This document shows positions 8,545 through 17,394 of a DNA stretch of 64,000 nt, one piece after another (the first letter of the stretch is position 1; every line of letters starts with the position of its first letter). The stretch lies in the NCBI GenBank assembly GCA_010672965.1, contig JAAHFN010000005.1, forward strand, positions 1-64,000, given 5' to 3'. Source of the DNA: Oscillatoria sp. SIO1A7 (GTDB lineage: Bacteria > Cyanobacteriota > Cyanobacteriia > Cyanobacteriales > Laspinemataceae). Below the pieces are notes generated by a model. The model was not told the DNA's origin and made no database searches. It saw only the letters and a list, made by a program, of their open reading frames with translations. A program made the position numbers and the translations under genes.

Positions 8545-8545
8545 T

Positions 8546-8655
8546 TATATAGCGTTTCTCAAATTGGTGTAATGAACGAAAACGTAGGGGCGTTTCATGT
8601 CGCCCCTACTTTTGTAGGTCAATGTCTGGTTGCCCGAACGCGCTCGGCTCCCTCC
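8546..8655. mobile_element. MITE-like family 2, left part only
   Basis: TATAGCGTTTCTCAAATT at about 8548-8565 is followed by ATGAACGAAAACGTAGGGGCG and a GGGGCGT/GCCCC hairpin, as in copies at 35358 and 46969. The right terminus is missing. Confidence 0.5.
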
Positions 8656-8661
8656 TACAAG

Positions 8662-9138
8662 CTAAATAGCCAGACCCAAGTTAAAGCCTAAAATAGCGTG
8701 AACCAACATAACCGCCAGAGCAACGCTACCTATATAAGCATGAGCGGTACGCAGGGCAGATTTATTGCCGCCGAACTTGGTCAGGGAAATAAAAATGTTC
8801 GCTGCCAGTAATGCCAACAAAATCGAACCAGTCCAAAAATGGGGACTATTCATAATATCTTGTCCCTGCATTACTAGAGAGAAAATACCTCCAGTAGCGC
8901 CCAAAAATATAAACAAGGTCATAAAGGGCGCTAGCTTGCGATGGTTAGAAAAATTGGCGATCGCCTCTTCTTCATCTGTAGCCAAACGCCCGCGCCATCC
9001 TGCGTAACCAACAAAACTACCCATGACAAATAGGACTATTGCCATCATGGCAGGGTGTCCCCAATGGACAATTGGTTCTGGAATTCCCAGACTCTGGAAG
9101 ACTTTGGCGATCGGTTCTAATATTTCCCTGAAATTCAT
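8662..9138 (-). CDS. DUF4079 membrane protein
   Basis: 158 aa with four hydrophobic segments. It begins MNFREILEPIAKVFQ and carries HWGHPAMM in segment 1 and further spaced His residues (NHRKLAPFM, RTAHAYIG, VHAILGFN). The DUF4079 family is widespread in cyanobacteria and plant plastids; its paired histidines suggest heme binding as in cytochrome b561-type bundles, but function is not established. AAGGAT lies ahead of the ATG. Confidence 0.8.
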   Translation of the reverse strand: MNFREILEPIAKVFQSLGIPEPIVHWGHPAMMAIVLFVMGSFVGYAGWRGRLATDEEEAIANFSNHRKLAPFMTLFIFLGATGGIFSLVMQGQDIMNSPHFWTGSILLALLAANIFISLTKFGGNKSALRTAHAYIGSVALAVMLVHAILGFNLGLAI

Positions 9139-9164
9139 TTTGCGTTATCCTTAATTTTGGTAAT

Positions 9165-9390
9165 AGGGCATAGGGCATTGGTAATCGGGCATTGGGCACT
9201 CCCCTCCTGGGAGGGGTTGGGGGTGGGTGAGGGGTTGGGGGTGGGTGGCATTGGGCATGTTCGCATTGGATTGGGCATGTTCGCATTGTCAAAACTCAAC
9301 CCCCAAAACTCAAAACTCCGGGGCGCTCGAACTCAAAACTCCGGGGCGCTCGAACTCAAAACTCAAAACTCAAAACTCAAAACTCAAAAA
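9165..9390. repeat. Repeat-filled spacer (GGGCATT, GGGTTGGGGGTGG and ACTCAAAACTC words)
   Basis: Successive short tandem blocks: GGCATTGGGCA words (9170-9200), G-rich GGGGTTGGGGGTGGGTG (9213-9250), GGGCATGTTCGCATT twice (9251-9287), and a 9-bp AACTCAAAA array interrupted by two CCGGGGCGCTCGAACTC copies (9299-9388). No gene is supported here. Confidence 0.7.
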
Positions 9391-10324
9391 AGCGATCGCT
9401 CGCTTCAATTAGAGCGCTGCGGATGCCCTTTTCCGTCATCGAATGTCCGGCATCGGGAACTACAATTAACTCGGCTTCCGGCCAAGCTCGATGCAAATCC
9501 CAAGCAGAGCGCATCGGGCAAACTACATCGTAGCGACCCTGAACGATAACCCCAGGAATGTGACGAATGCGATCGGCATTTTCTAGCAATTGTTCGTCGC
9601 GATCTAAAAAGCATTTATTAATAAAATAATGGCATTCAATTCTAGCAAACGCCTCGGCAAATCTATCGCCACTAAAAGATTGTATTAATCCGGTATCTTG
9701 GATTAATTTGCTCGTACTCGCTTCCCAAATCGACCAAGCCCGCGCCGCTTCCAATCGAACTTGCGAATCGGAGCTAGTCAGGCGGCGGTAATAGGCCGCA
9801 ACCAGATCGTCTCGCTCTTCTGGGGGAATCGGCTTGAGATATTCTTCCCAAGCGTCGGGAAAAATATTGCTAGCTCCTTCTTGATAAAACCAGCGAATTT
9901 CTTTTTGGCGCACCATGAAAATACCGCGCAAAATTAAGCCTCGGCAACGTTCGGGATGAGTTTCGCTATAAGCCAATGCTAGGGAACTGCCCCAGCTTCC
10001 GCCGAAAAGAACCCAACTCTCGATGCCGAGTTGGAGGCGCAGTTTTTCTATATCGCTGACTAAATCCCAAGTGGTGTTTTCTTTCAATTCGGCATGGGGC
10101 GTACTGCGACCGCAGCCCCGCTGGTCGAAAAGAATAATTCGCCATTTGGTCGGATCGAAGTATTGGCGATAAATTGGGACGATGCCTGCGCCGGGACCGC
10201 CATGCACGAAGAGGACTGGTTTCCCCTCGGGATTGCCAGCCTCTTGAAAATAAATTGTATGGAGGTCGGAAACCTGCAAGGTTCCTTCTTTGTATGGTTC
10301 CAGGGGCGGATAAAGTTCTCGCAT
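9377..10324 (-). CDS. pip: Prolyl aminopeptidase
   Basis: 315 aa alpha/beta hydrolase, the usual length for proline iminopeptidase, which removes N-terminal proline from peptides in the cytoplasm. It shows the oxyanion motif HGGPGAG (about residues 40-46), DQRGCGRS, the nucleophile elbow GGSWGS, the acid in GRYDVVCP and the His in DAGHSM near the end. The start MRELYPPLEPY is the standard one. The gene stands alone; its 3' end reaches into the AACTCAAAA repeat block. Confidence 0.92.
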   Translation of the reverse strand: MRELYPPLEPYKEGTLQVSDLHTIYFQEAGNPEGKPVLFVHGGPGAGIVPIYRQYFDPTKWRIILFDQRGCGRSTPHAELKENTTWDLVSDIEKLRLQLGIESWVLFGGSWGSSLALAYSETHPERCRGLILRGIFMVRQKEIRWFYQEGASNIFPDAWEEYLKPIPPEERDDLVAAYYRRLTSSDSQVRLEAARAWSIWEASTSKLIQDTGLIQSFSGDRFAEAFARIECHYFINKCFLDRDEQLLENADRIRHIPGVIVQGRYDVVCPMRSAWDLHRAWPEAELIVVPDAGHSMTEKGIRSALIEASDRFFEF

Positions 10325-10372
10325 AGTTTTGGTTCAATCTTCGATCGTGGTAAGAAACGGGCTGGGCTAATC

Positions 10373-11914
10373 TCATCTTTTGCGTCGCAGGAACCACAAG
10401 GCGGCAGCGCCGATCGCTACCGCTGCGATCGCCAATAGACCCAAGCCGGTGGTTCTAGCGGCGATCGCGCCGACAAATAAACCAATGCCCAAGACTAGAA
10501 TATTTTGTGCGCTATTATCTTGCAGAGTTTTTTGCAATTCTTGCTGCTGCTTTTGTTCTGTCTCGCTTTGGGACTGGATTAGAGAATACAACTGACGCTC
10601 TGACTGAGTTTGCTCGATCGCCACTATCCCCCGAATGGCGGCTATTGCTTTATCGAACAAACCATTGCCATGCTCGAAATAGGTCAAATCAGCTCTAATT
10701 TGTTCTGCAAAAACTGGGCTGCCTTGGCGGTTGAATTGCTCCAAGAAGCTCAAATCCGCATCCAGCTCGTCTCGGTAATTCGATGCTAAATCGTCTTTAA
10801 TATGTCGCACCCGTTCGGCATAGTTTTCCCCATTGCTGGCGATCGTGTGGCCGTAATATTGTAAATCTCGCAGTTGGCTCGAATATTCCAGAGCCATCTT
10901 AGGCATCGCTTGTAGTTTTAGCTTAAAAGCTTGCAGCTCGTTATCGCCCAGACCCTCCCCTTCCTGGAAGCCGTGAAAAAGAAAAATCTGGCGAACGTAC
11001 CGTTCTATTTGTTGATAATTTTGATAAATACTCCGATAGGTAGCGCGGCTGAGTTGATAAGCCCGGATAGCTTTATTGCGGTAATAGAATAAATCGATAA
11101 AATCCCGATAGTAGCGTTTAAACTTTTGCTCGGTAGCTTCGTGGCAGAAGAACCAGACGAGAACGTGGCGATAGGCAGGCAAGTTGTTGAGATTCCCATA
11201 TTCAAAGATCGGGCTGCCAAATAATTGTCCGTCGCCGTTGTATTGCGGGCAGTTTTCCGGGTCGGCAAATAAAGATTCCAGACAGCGATCGGCGAGTTGC
11301 TTTAAAAATTGGCGGCCTTGCTGCTGTTGTTCTGCGGTCAGCCAGACTGTAACCAGAAGGGTTTGCCCGAGGAAAGTGCTGCTTTTTTCCAGAAGTAAGG
11401 AGCGATCGGGATTCAGCCGACCCAATAACGCCACGTCTTGGAGCGGCAATTTTTGTCTGCCATTCGAGGCAACCGGAGCAGAGTTGCTTGTTTGGCCGTT
11501 GTTTTGGCCATTGTTTTGGCCGTTGTTTTGCTCGCTTGCTTGCCCATCTTTTTGCCCGTTAACCTGGAGTTGAGAGCTGCCAATATTCACCGCTAGGGCA
11601 TAGCTGTCGCGAATCTGGAGAGGATAAAAACTCCCGGCGATCGCCAACATTTTGCCCTCAAAGGGAAGCTGGCCGCTAAAAGGCACGCTCTGCCGACGCT
11701 CCGGCGCCCGAGCGATCGCCTCTATGGGATGAAGCTCCGATTCTGCTGCATTTGGAAACTCGACATTGGTACTCTGGAGTTTTTCCAAAAGGCGATCGCC
11801 GAGCTGCCAAAGTGGCGAAGTTTCTGTAGATGCTCCCTCAGTCTCGCCGTTAGAGCGAGCCCGAATCTGGAAAGCAAATAGGTGGATATTTGGGGCGCTA
11901 ATTTTAAGATGCAT
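10373..11914 (-). CDS. Unknown protein with C-terminal membrane anchor
   Basis: 513 aa from the ATG at 11914, which has GCGGAAAA upstream; an earlier ATG at 11953 lacks a ribosome site. I do not recognise the family. The N-terminal part is polar, with a low-complexity run of NGQNNGQNNGQ encoded by TTGTTTTGGCC repeats at 11495-11535. The middle (residues about 170-440) is helical and aromatic-rich (YRDFIDLFYYRNKAIRAYQL). Then come a Gln-rich coiled coil (SETEQKQQQELQKTLQ) and two hydrophobic stretches ending in RRKR, so it is probably tail-anchored. It may have a distant promoter at 12333-12361. Confidence 0.6.
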   Translation of the reverse strand: MHLKISAPNIHLFAFQIRARSNGETEGASTETSPLWQLGDRLLEKLQSTNVEFPNAAESELHPIEAIARAPERRQSVPFSGQLPFEGKMLAIAGSFYPLQIRDSYALAVNIGSSQLQVNGQKDGQASEQNNGQNNGQNNGQTSNSAPVASNGRQKLPLQDVALLGRLNPDRSLLLEKSSTFLGQTLLVTVWLTAEQQQQGRQFLKQLADRCLESLFADPENCPQYNGDGQLFGSPIFEYGNLNNLPAYRHVLVWFFCHEATEQKFKRYYRDFIDLFYYRNKAIRAYQLSRATYRSIYQNYQQIERYVRQIFLFHGFQEGEGLGDNELQAFKLKLQAMPKMALEYSSQLRDLQYYGHTIASNGENYAERVRHIKDDLASNYRDELDADLSFLEQFNRQGSPVFAEQIRADLTYFEHGNGLFDKAIAAIRGIVAIEQTQSERQLYSLIQSQSETEQKQQQELQKTLQDNSAQNILVLGIGLFVGAIAARTTGLGLLAIAAVAIGAAALWFLRRKR

Positions 11915-12332
11915 TTTTCCGCTACTGCTATTAGTAGGGCTTAGCCTGCGCATCAGACGCTAGATATAGCTGTCAAGCCTAAAAGCCTAAGTCCTGTCGA
12001 ACGCCGTAAAGAGCGATCGCGGCGCGGAAAGCTTACCCTACAACGAGCATGAGTTAAGTCTTGTTAGATTTTGACCGCCAACCCAGAGCCATAATTTACC
12101 CTAGAGGGCCTAGCACTTTCTTGGTCTAGTACCTCTCCTGGAAATCGATCGGATTTATCCTCTCTTGCCTACAATATAATCTTTTCGATAATTTTGCAAT
12201 TATTTTTTTTCCTCTGCCCGATGCCCGATGCCCGATGCGAACATGCCCCATTCCCAATTCCCAAGAAAAAATACTAATTTATTTTCCGCTTTTTCCGCAA
12301 TATATATGGGCACTATATTCTCCCACAATAAC

Positions 12333-12361
12333 ATCCTAAACCAAGCCGCTAACTTTGTCAA
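12333..12361 (-). promoter_or_regulatory. Sigma70-type promoter candidate
   Basis: On the minus strand TTGACA (12356-12361) is followed after 17 bp by TAGGAT (12333-12338). It points towards the gene starting at 11914, giving a leader of about 410 nt, and overlaps the left arm of the structured element at 12337-12449. Confidence 0.4.
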
Positions 12362-12449
12362 GGGGTAATCCAAAAAATCTACGTTAATTTTTATTTCCTG
12401 TCGCTAATGAGCGAGCTAATACCTCATTAGCCTGCTTGGTTTATACCCC
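12337..12449 (+). ncRNA. Candidate structured RNA with possible pseudoknot
   Basis: A 10-bp perfect stem TAAACCAAGC (12337-12346)/GCTTGGTTTA (12434-12443) encloses a 9-bp hairpin GCTAATGAG/CTCATTAGC (12403-12431). GGGGTA in the enclosed single strand (12362-12367) is complementary to TACCCC directly after the outer stem (12444-12449), which would make a pseudoknot. No known class was recognised. Confidence 0.35.
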
Positions 12450-12624
12450 ATCTTTCGCCTCAATAACTAATAGCAACTATCGGCAAGCTATAAGATTATT
12501 CTTTTTTTAGCCTCAAGGCCAATGGCATAGGTATCTTGACAACTCGCGGATTTTTTTAAAAAAATATCGAAATTTAGAACAAAATCGAATATTTGATGCT
12601 ATAGTGGATTTGTAACCAAAAAAA

Positions 12625-12732
12625 GAGGGGCTCCTAGCCCCTCCCACAACAGAAAAAAAGAGGGGCTCCTAGCCCCTCCCACAACAGAAAAAAGTCAAAA
12701 AAAAGAGGGGCTCCTAGCCCCTCCCACAACAG
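12625..12732 (+). repeat. Three tandem hairpins (GAGGGGCTCCTAGCCCCTC)
   Basis: Identical 28-nt units start at 12625, 12660 and 12705, each a GAGGGGCT/AGCCCCTC hairpin followed by CCCACAACAG and an A-run. They end 16 bp before the ATG of the small gene at 12749, so they lie in its leader or promoter. Confidence 0.75.
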
Positions 12733-12748
12733 AAAAAGGTCAAATACT

Positions 12749-12976
12749 ATGTGTCGATTTCAAGGGTCCTTAGACCTACTCGAATTCAATCCCAACTACA
12801 ATCCTCAGAGCGGTCGCAGCTTGACCCGCGAGGAAGCATTCGTATTGGGTTGGTTGCTCTTCAACCAACAAGGACGGAATTATGCAGACATCATGCGCGA
12901 GTGCAGGCTGAGTTTGCGGCAAGTCGATGCGGCTATTCAGGGCCTAATTGACATAGAGATGCTCGTTACCCGCTAA
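12749..12976 (+). CDS. Small conserved-looking protein, unknown function
   Basis: 75 aa (starts MCRFQGSLDLLEFNPNYNPQ). The second half, with LTREEAFVLGWLLFNQQ and ADIMRECRLSLRQVDAAI.GL, looks like a compact helical domain of winged-helix character, so DNA binding or a regulatory role is possible but not shown. No signal peptide or membrane segment. It follows three tandem hairpins and is followed by a GGCCGGA/TCCGGCC hairpin at 13008-13033, so it is probably a single-gene unit. Confidence 0.6.
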   Translation: MCRFQGSLDLLEFNPNYNPQSGRSLTREEAFVLGWLLFNQQGRNYADIMRECRLSLRQVDAAIQGLIDIEMLVTR

Positions 12977-13007
12977 AGAAAGCGTCCCTAACAAGGGCGA
13001 TCGCTCT

Positions 13008-13037
13008 GGCCGGATTTCCCAAGGAGTCCGGCCTCTT
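13008..13037 (+). terminator. Weak terminator after the 75-aa gene
   Basis: GGCCGGA (13008-13014) pairs with TCCGGCC (13027-13033) over a 12-nt loop; TCTTCTCC follows, a poor T-tract. Confidence 0.35.
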
Positions 13038-13080
13038 CTCCTAAAAACTTATTATAGCAGGTTTTCAGTTGATGTGGTTT

Positions 13081-13260
13081 TATATGTAGGGGCGTTTCGC
13101 ACTCGCGACATGAAACGCCCCTACAAGCTTTTGCTTAAAGCCGATTGCTTTAAATTTGTCCTAATATTTCAGCGTACTGCTGTATATAAAGATTGCGCGC
13201 CAAGCAAGCTATATGCTATATATCAAGTTTCTATATAGCAATCTTCAATCGGCTATAATG
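13081..13260. repeat. Dispersed hairpin repeats in spacer
   Basis: GTAGGGGCGTTTCGC and its near complement ATGAAACGCCCCTAC form a hairpin at 13086-13125; related words occur at 8585, 32430 and 43780. Further right, TTAAAGCCGATTGC and TCTTCAATCGGCTATAA form an outer imperfect palindrome. Non-coding. Confidence 0.5.
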
Positions 13261-13380
13261 CTAACCGGAGCCAGAAACCCGGTAATGCGATCGCCGAGTT
13301 TCTCTTATATATAGCAGTCTCCGTAAAAAAATTAACTATCAAAAATCTCATCCCCAAAATCTCATCCCCAAAAAACTACT

Positions 13381-14055
13381 ATGCGCCGATTTCTTGCAGC
13401 AGCAGTCTTAACCCTATCTTTAGCGGCAATGCCCCAAGTGGGAGCAGCCCAAGGCATAGAGCAAATTTGGCAACAAGCCAACGCAGCTTTTGATGCCGGT
13501 AACTACCCGGAAGCTGAAGCCCTCTGGCGTAGGGCGATCGCCATTGACCCCAGGAATGCCCGCGCTTATAACAATTTGGGCATCGTACTGGTGGAACAGG
13601 GCAAAATAGAGGAGGCCCTTGCTGCCTACGGCAATGCTCTGGAACGGGACGGCAAAAATGCTTATATATACAACAATATAGGCTGGGCATTGGCTCTCCA
13701 GGGCAAAACCCAAGAGGCTATTGATGCTTATAATCTAGCCGGACAATACAATCCTCAGCTAGCTGCTATATACAACAATGCAGCAGATTTGCTCAGAAAA
13801 GTAGGACAAATTGATGATGCGATAGTTGCTTATCGAGAGGCGCTAAATTTGCCAAATATAGAAGGACTGCCGGCTGACGCTCATACCCTCGCCCACAATG
13901 GTTTGGGTCTAGCCCTGCAGCAGCAAGGGAAATTAAAAGGCGCGATCGATGAGTTCGAGCAAGCTCTCAGATTAACCCCGAACTACGAGCCGGCCAAAAG
14001 AAATCTCGCAGAAGCAAAGCGACAGCTTGAAAATGGTTTGCCCAGAGTGGAATGA
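13381..14055 (+). CDS. Secreted TPR-repeat protein
   Basis: 224 aa. The N-terminus MRRFLAAAVLTLSLAAMPQV followed by GAAQ is a typical signal peptide with cleavage near residue 23. The rest is about five 34-residue TPR units (for example RNARAYNNLGIVLVEQGKIE), with conserved Gly-Ala-Tyr-Pro positions. TPR solenoids bind other proteins; here it should act in the periplasm or thylakoid lumen. The partner is unknown. No operon partner is close by. Confidence 0.85.
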   Translation: MRRFLAAAVLTLSLAAMPQVGAAQGIEQIWQQANAAFDAGNYPEAEALWRRAIAIDPRNARAYNNLGIVLVEQGKIEEALAAYGNALERDGKNAYIYNNIGWALALQGKTQEAIDAYNLAGQYNPQLAAIYNNAADLLRKVGQIDDAIVAYREALNLPNIEGLPADAHTLAHNGLGLALQQQGKLKGAIDEFEQALRLTPNYEPAKRNLAEAKRQLENGLPRVE

Positions 14056-14083
14056 GGGGTGTGGGGGTGTGGGGGGTGTGGGT

Positions 14084-14275
14084 TGTGGGGTGTGGGGTGT
14101 TGGGTGTAGTAAGTCGTAGTAAATCCTAACTCACATAAAGACCCGATTCCCGTAGAACAGGCGTCCCGCCTGTTCCATGAAGGGTGTGGGGTGTGGGGTG
14201 TTGGGTGTAGTAAGTCGTAGTAAGTCCTAACTCACATAAAGACCCGATTCCCGTAGAACAGGCATCCCGCCTGTT
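14084..14275 (+). repeat. 91-bp direct duplication (14084-14174 and 14185-14275)
   Basis: Two copies offset by 101 bp, differing at about two positions, each comprising TGTGGGGTGT words, GTAGTAAGTCGTAGTAA, TCACATAAAGACCCGATTCC and a GAACAGGCGTCCCGCCTGTT hairpin. This is a recent duplication in the spacer between the TPR gene and asnS; nothing coding is seen. Confidence 0.75.
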
Positions 14276-14324
14276 GCAAAAGGCGGGAGCAACAGCTCGT
14301 GTCGCCGGTCCTACAGAAGATTCG

Positions 14325-15716
14325 CTAAAAATCGATGCTTAAGGGCGTTCGAGGGAAGGGAATCACGTCGCGGATATTGGCCATTCCGGTCATAAATTGC
14401 ACCAAACGCTCGAACCCCAAGCCAAAACCGGCATGTTCTACAGTGCCGTAGCGGCGCAAATCTAAATACCACCAATAATCCTCCAGGTTTAGACCCGCTT
14501 CTTGTATGCGCCGCTCTAAAATATCGAGACGCTCTTCCCGCTGAGAGCCACCGATAATTTCGCCAATCTTGGGAGCCACAACGTCCATCGCCGCCACGGT
14601 TTTCGCATCGTCGTTTAAGCGCATATAAAAAGCCTTGATACCCACTGGGTAGTCCGTCACGATCGCCGGTTTTTTAAATAACTCCTCAGCCAGATAGCGT
14701 TCGTGTTCCGATTGCAGGTCTAGACCCCATTCTACGGGATACTCGAATTTTTTCTTGGCTTTTTCTAGAAGAGCGATCGCCTCGGTATAAGTGACCCGCT
14801 CGAACTGATTATTAATAATATTGTCTGCCGTCGCCAGCACCGTATTATCAATTCGCTTATTGAAAAACTCTATATCTTCCGGGCAAGTCTCCAGCACGAA
14901 CCCAAAGACATATTTCAAAAACGCCTCGGCCAAATCCATATCTCCCTTCAGGTCGCAAAAAGCCATTTCTGGCTCCACCATCCAAAACTCGGCTAAGTGG
15001 CGGGAGGTGTTCGAGTTTTCGGCGCGGAATGTCGGGCCAAATGTATAGACATTGCTAAACGCCATCGCCATCACTTCTGCTTCTAGCTGGCCGCTGACAG
15101 TTAGAAAAGCTTTTTTGCCAAAAAAGTCTTGACTATAATCTATCTCTTGAGACTCGGTGCGGGGCAAGTTTTTTAGATCCAAGCTGGTCACGGCGAACAT
15201 TTCCCCGGCTCCCTCGCAATCGCTAGCGGTAATGATGGGAGTGTGAACCCAGATAAAACCGCGTTCGTAAAAGAATTTGTGAATCGCTTGGGCGCAGGCA
15301 TTGCGAACTCGGAAAACTGCGCCGAGGGTATTGGTGCGCGATCGCAAATGTCCGATAGTTCGCAAAAATTCAAACGAGTGGCGCTTCTTCTGGAGGGGAT
15401 AACTCTCGGGATCTGCTTCTCCATACACCTTAACTGCCGAGGCTTTCAGCTCGATTCGCTGTCCTTTCGCCGGAGAATCTACCAGCACTCCACTCACTTC
15501 CACAGAAGCGCCGGTATTTAGTTGCTTCAGTACCGAAGCATAGTCCGGTAAATCTGTATGTAGGACCACCTGGAGGTTAGCCATTGACGAACCATCGTTC
15601 GCCTCCAGGAAAGCAAACTCTTTTAATTCCCGTTTCGTGCGCGCCCATCCCCGAATCGTTACCAACTCGTCCTTTTGGCCGCCGCGCAAAACCTCTGCAA
15701 TTAGTCGCTTCTTCAT
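14325..15716 (-). CDS. asnS: Asparaginyl-tRNA synthetase
   Basis: 463 aa from the ATG at 15716; a longer TTG start at 15734 adds six residues and is less likely. Class II synthetase that charges tRNA-Asn in the cytoplasm. It has an N-terminal OB-fold anticodon domain (residues about 10-105), motif 2 ([20 protein letters not shown]) and motif 3 ([15 protein letters not shown]) at the C-terminus. The AsnRS-specific [16 protein letters not shown] supports Asn rather than Asp. Length is normal for bacteria. Confidence 0.95.
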   Translation of the reverse strand: MKKRLIAEVLRGGQKDELVTIRGWARTKRELKEFAFLEANDGSSMANLQVVLHTDLPDYASVLKQLNTGASVEVSGVLVDSPAKGQRIELKASAVKVYGEADPESYPLQKKRHSFEFLRTIGHLRSRTNTLGAVFRVRNACAQAIHKFFYERGFIWVHTPIITASDCEGAGEMFAVTSLDLKNLPRTESQEIDYSQDFFGKKAFLTVSGQLEAEVMAMAFSNVYTFGPTFRAENSNTSRHLAEFWMVEPEMAFCDLKGDMDLAEAFLKYVFGFVLETCPEDIEFFNKRIDNTVLATADNIINNQFERVTYTEAIALLEKAKKKFEYPVEWGLDLQSEHERYLAEELFKKPAIVTDYPVGIKAFYMRLNDDAKTVAAMDVVAPKIGEIIGGSQREERLDILERRIQEAGLNLEDYWWYLDLRRYGTVEHAGFGLGFERLVQFMTGMANIRDVIPFPRTPLSIDF

Positions 15717-15770
15717 TTTCAAGAAAATAGACAAAGGAGTTTAGGGGCATAGATTTTTAATTTTATAGCA

Positions 15771-15854
15771 GTCAGCACTCAGCGGTCAGCACTCAGCGGT
15801 CAGCACTCAGCGGTCAGCACTCAGCGGTCAGCACTCAGCGGTCAGCACTCAGCG
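15771..15854. repeat. 14-bp tandem repeat GTCAGCACTCAGCG, six copies
   Basis: Units start at 15771, 15785, 15799, 15813, 15827 and 15841 without a mismatch. The words are related to the GCTGAC/AGCTGA repeats at 1950-1990, 36855-36890 and 55420-55690. Confidence 0.85.
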
Positions 15855-15884
15855 GGCGGGGGCGAATGCCATTCGCCCCCGCCC
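15854..15884. repeat. Perfect 15-bp-arm palindrome
   Basis: GGGCGGGGGCGAATG and its complement are separated by one base, directly after the 14-bp array. It lies between two minus-strand genes and could terminate transcription of neither obviously, as no T-run is present. Confidence 0.6.
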
Positions 15885-15952
15885 TCCTAGGGCAGTTCCA
15901 ATGCCAATTCCGCTCTTCCCCATTCCCCATTCCGCTCTTCCCCATTCCCAGA

Positions 15953-16333
15953 TCAACGGGCACAGGATTTTAGAATCCAGCCTAAAACTAGGCCCAGTCC
16001 TCCAAAACGGACTGCCTGCCAAAACGGTTCTTTCAGACTGCCAAAAGTAAACAGTTGGCTTTCTAGGTTGAGTTCTATGGTTTCGAGTTCCTCCTGGATT
16101 TGGCGCAACTCTTCCTGTAGGGGCTCAGAGTCCGAACTCTCTTGGCGCTGCCGGTCCATTTCTTGGCGCAGTTGCTCTCGACGCTCCTGTAGCTGTCCGA
16201 GGCGCTTTTGGTCGCGCCGAACTTGGCTTAAGCGCTCCTTGAGGGTTGCCAAAGCTTGCTCTACTTGCTGTAGCGCTTGCTCGAACTCGAAGGACGAGCT
16301 ATCTTCAGGAGAGGGTTTGGGAGGCTTCCTCAT
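15953..16333 (-). CDS. Small coiled-coil protein with C-terminal membrane segment
   Basis: 126 aa. Residues about 15-90 form a highly charged Glu/Gln/Arg coiled coil (LQQVEQALATLKERLSQVRR). A single hydrophobic segment follows (FGGLGLVLGWILKSCAR) that ends the protein, so it is probably tail-anchored in the membrane with the coil in the cytoplasm. I do not recognise a named family. It is divergent from the gene at 16411, with about 77 bp between starts that must hold both promoters. Confidence 0.6.
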   Translation of the reverse strand: MRKPPKPSPEDSSSFEFEQALQQVEQALATLKERLSQVRRDQKRLGQLQERREQLRQEMDRQRQESSDSEPLQEELRQIQEELETIELNLESQLFTFGSLKEPFWQAVRFGGLGLVLGWILKSCAR

Positions 16334-16410
16334 CGGATAACAACGAAAATAGGTAAATTAAGAATAGCGCTAGAATTTTATTTATTTTTTATTTGTTTTT
16401 AGGTATCCCC

Positions 16411-16734
16411 ATGCCCAACGCTACCCCCAATGCTACCCCAAAAATCTCCAAGGACACCGCTGGCTTGCAGAGTCCTAGCACCAGTCCTTTGCAGGAGTTT
16501 AGCACCCTGGAATTAGCCCAAGCTCTCGCAGAACGTCTGGCGATCGCTCCCTCCGATTGGCATCGCTTAAAATCCAACCGTCAGGCTCGGGCTAGGGAGC
16601 AAGCCGCCTCTGCCCTTGTTTTTCTTCTCAACGATAACCAATCCGAAGCCCTGCCAAGACTCCAGCAAGCCCAGGGATGGCTAGACCGCAGCATATCAGC
16701 GCCTCCTTGTCCCACTCATGGCAGAAAGGTGTAG
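16411..16734 (+). CDS. Small conserved cyanobacterial protein (possibly DUF6439)
   Basis: 107 aa from the ATG at 16411; the upstream TTG at 16393 is less likely. The first 30 residues are low complexity. The core LELAQALAERLAIAPSDWHR, then EQAASALVFLLN and LQQAQGWLDRSISAPPCP, is a helical domain I associate with a cyanobacteria-only family, possibly DUF6439, from memory only. No catalytic motif. Function unknown; soluble. Confidence 0.55.
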   Translation: MPNATPNATPKISKDTAGLQSPSTSPLQEFSTLELAQALAERLAIAPSDWHRLKSNRQARAREQAASALVFLLNDNQSEALPRLQQAQGWLDRSISAPPCPTHGRKV

Positions 16735-16860
16735 GGGCGTGGGGTGTGGGGTGTAGGGAAAATTCCTGCTATTTTCCTTTGTTTTTCGGGACGTTCGCTA
16801 GCCTACAATCCCCGAACGTCCTCATCTTTCCTCTCCCCACACCCCACACCCTACACCCTC
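16735..16860. repeat. Short tandem repeats (GGGGTGT / CACCCCA)
   Basis: GTGGGGTGTGGGGTGTAGGG at 16740-16758 and its complement CCCCACACCCCACACCCTAC at 16837-16856 form an inverted pair between convergent genes; a long hairpin is possible and might act as a terminator. Confidence 0.5.
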
Positions 16861-16861
16861 T

Positions 16862-17311
16862 CTAACGTATAAAAGGTAGTCGAGAGCGATTGTTCATAAT
16901 TTTGCAGAGTTGTAGCTCTCTTCCCTTTTGATTCCAATGCACTTGGTCGAATACTTGATAAATAATAAAAAGACCTCGCCCGCATTCTCCATCGTCATCT
17001 GCCATATACTCTTGAGTCTCTACCTCACAAGATGTCGGGCAGGTAAATCCATTGCCTTGGTCTGAAATCGTCCACCAATAGCGATCGCGATTGACAGAGA
17101 AGCGAACGACAACTGTTTTTCCCGGATCTAGCTTATTGCCATGTTTGGCCGCATTCACTAAAGCTTCTTGAAGTCCTAGTCTAATTTCCGCCTGCCATTG
17201 GGGAGGTATTTCTGCTAATAGCAGATCCAATATAGGACAGAGATAGAGGGTGGAAGCAAAACTAATAGTGTTACAGGTGCGTCCGGTAGGACGATGTGAA
17301 ATAGCAATCAC
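16862..17311 (-). CDS. RsbW-like ATP-binding protein (anti-sigma factor/Ser-Thr kinase type)
   Basis: 149 aa, one HATPase_c domain of the anti-sigma kinase type. N-box GLQEALVNAAKHGN (about residues 46-59), G1 box ISDQGNGF, G2 box GRGLFII. Proteins of this family bind ATP and phosphorylate an anti-sigma antagonist or bind a sigma factor or response partner. No antagonist gene is adjacent. The large kinase/PP2C phosphatase gene lies upstream on the same strand (18271-23589), and PP2C/SpoIIE phosphatases are the usual counterparts in partner switching, so a functional link is plausible but inferred. Confidence 0.8.
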   Translation of the reverse strand: MIAISHRPTGRTCNTISFASTLYLCPILDLLLAEIPPQWQAEIRLGLQEALVNAAKHGNKLDPGKTVVVRFSVNRDRYWWTISDQGNGFTCPTSCEVETQEYMADDDGECGRGLFIIYQVFDQVHWNQKGRELQLCKIMNNRSRLPFIR

Positions 17312-17394
17312 AAAAAAAACCCCGCAGCTTTTAAATTTATGGACTCAAGTTAGTTTGGCGATCGCCCCGATCGCTCCCCGCCATTGCAATCGCG

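Noticed and set aside
13086-13260. CRISPR-like appearance of repeated words in spacers
   Set aside because: Repeats here are of 7-16 bp without regularly spaced unique spacers, or are two-copy duplications; no cas gene in the window.
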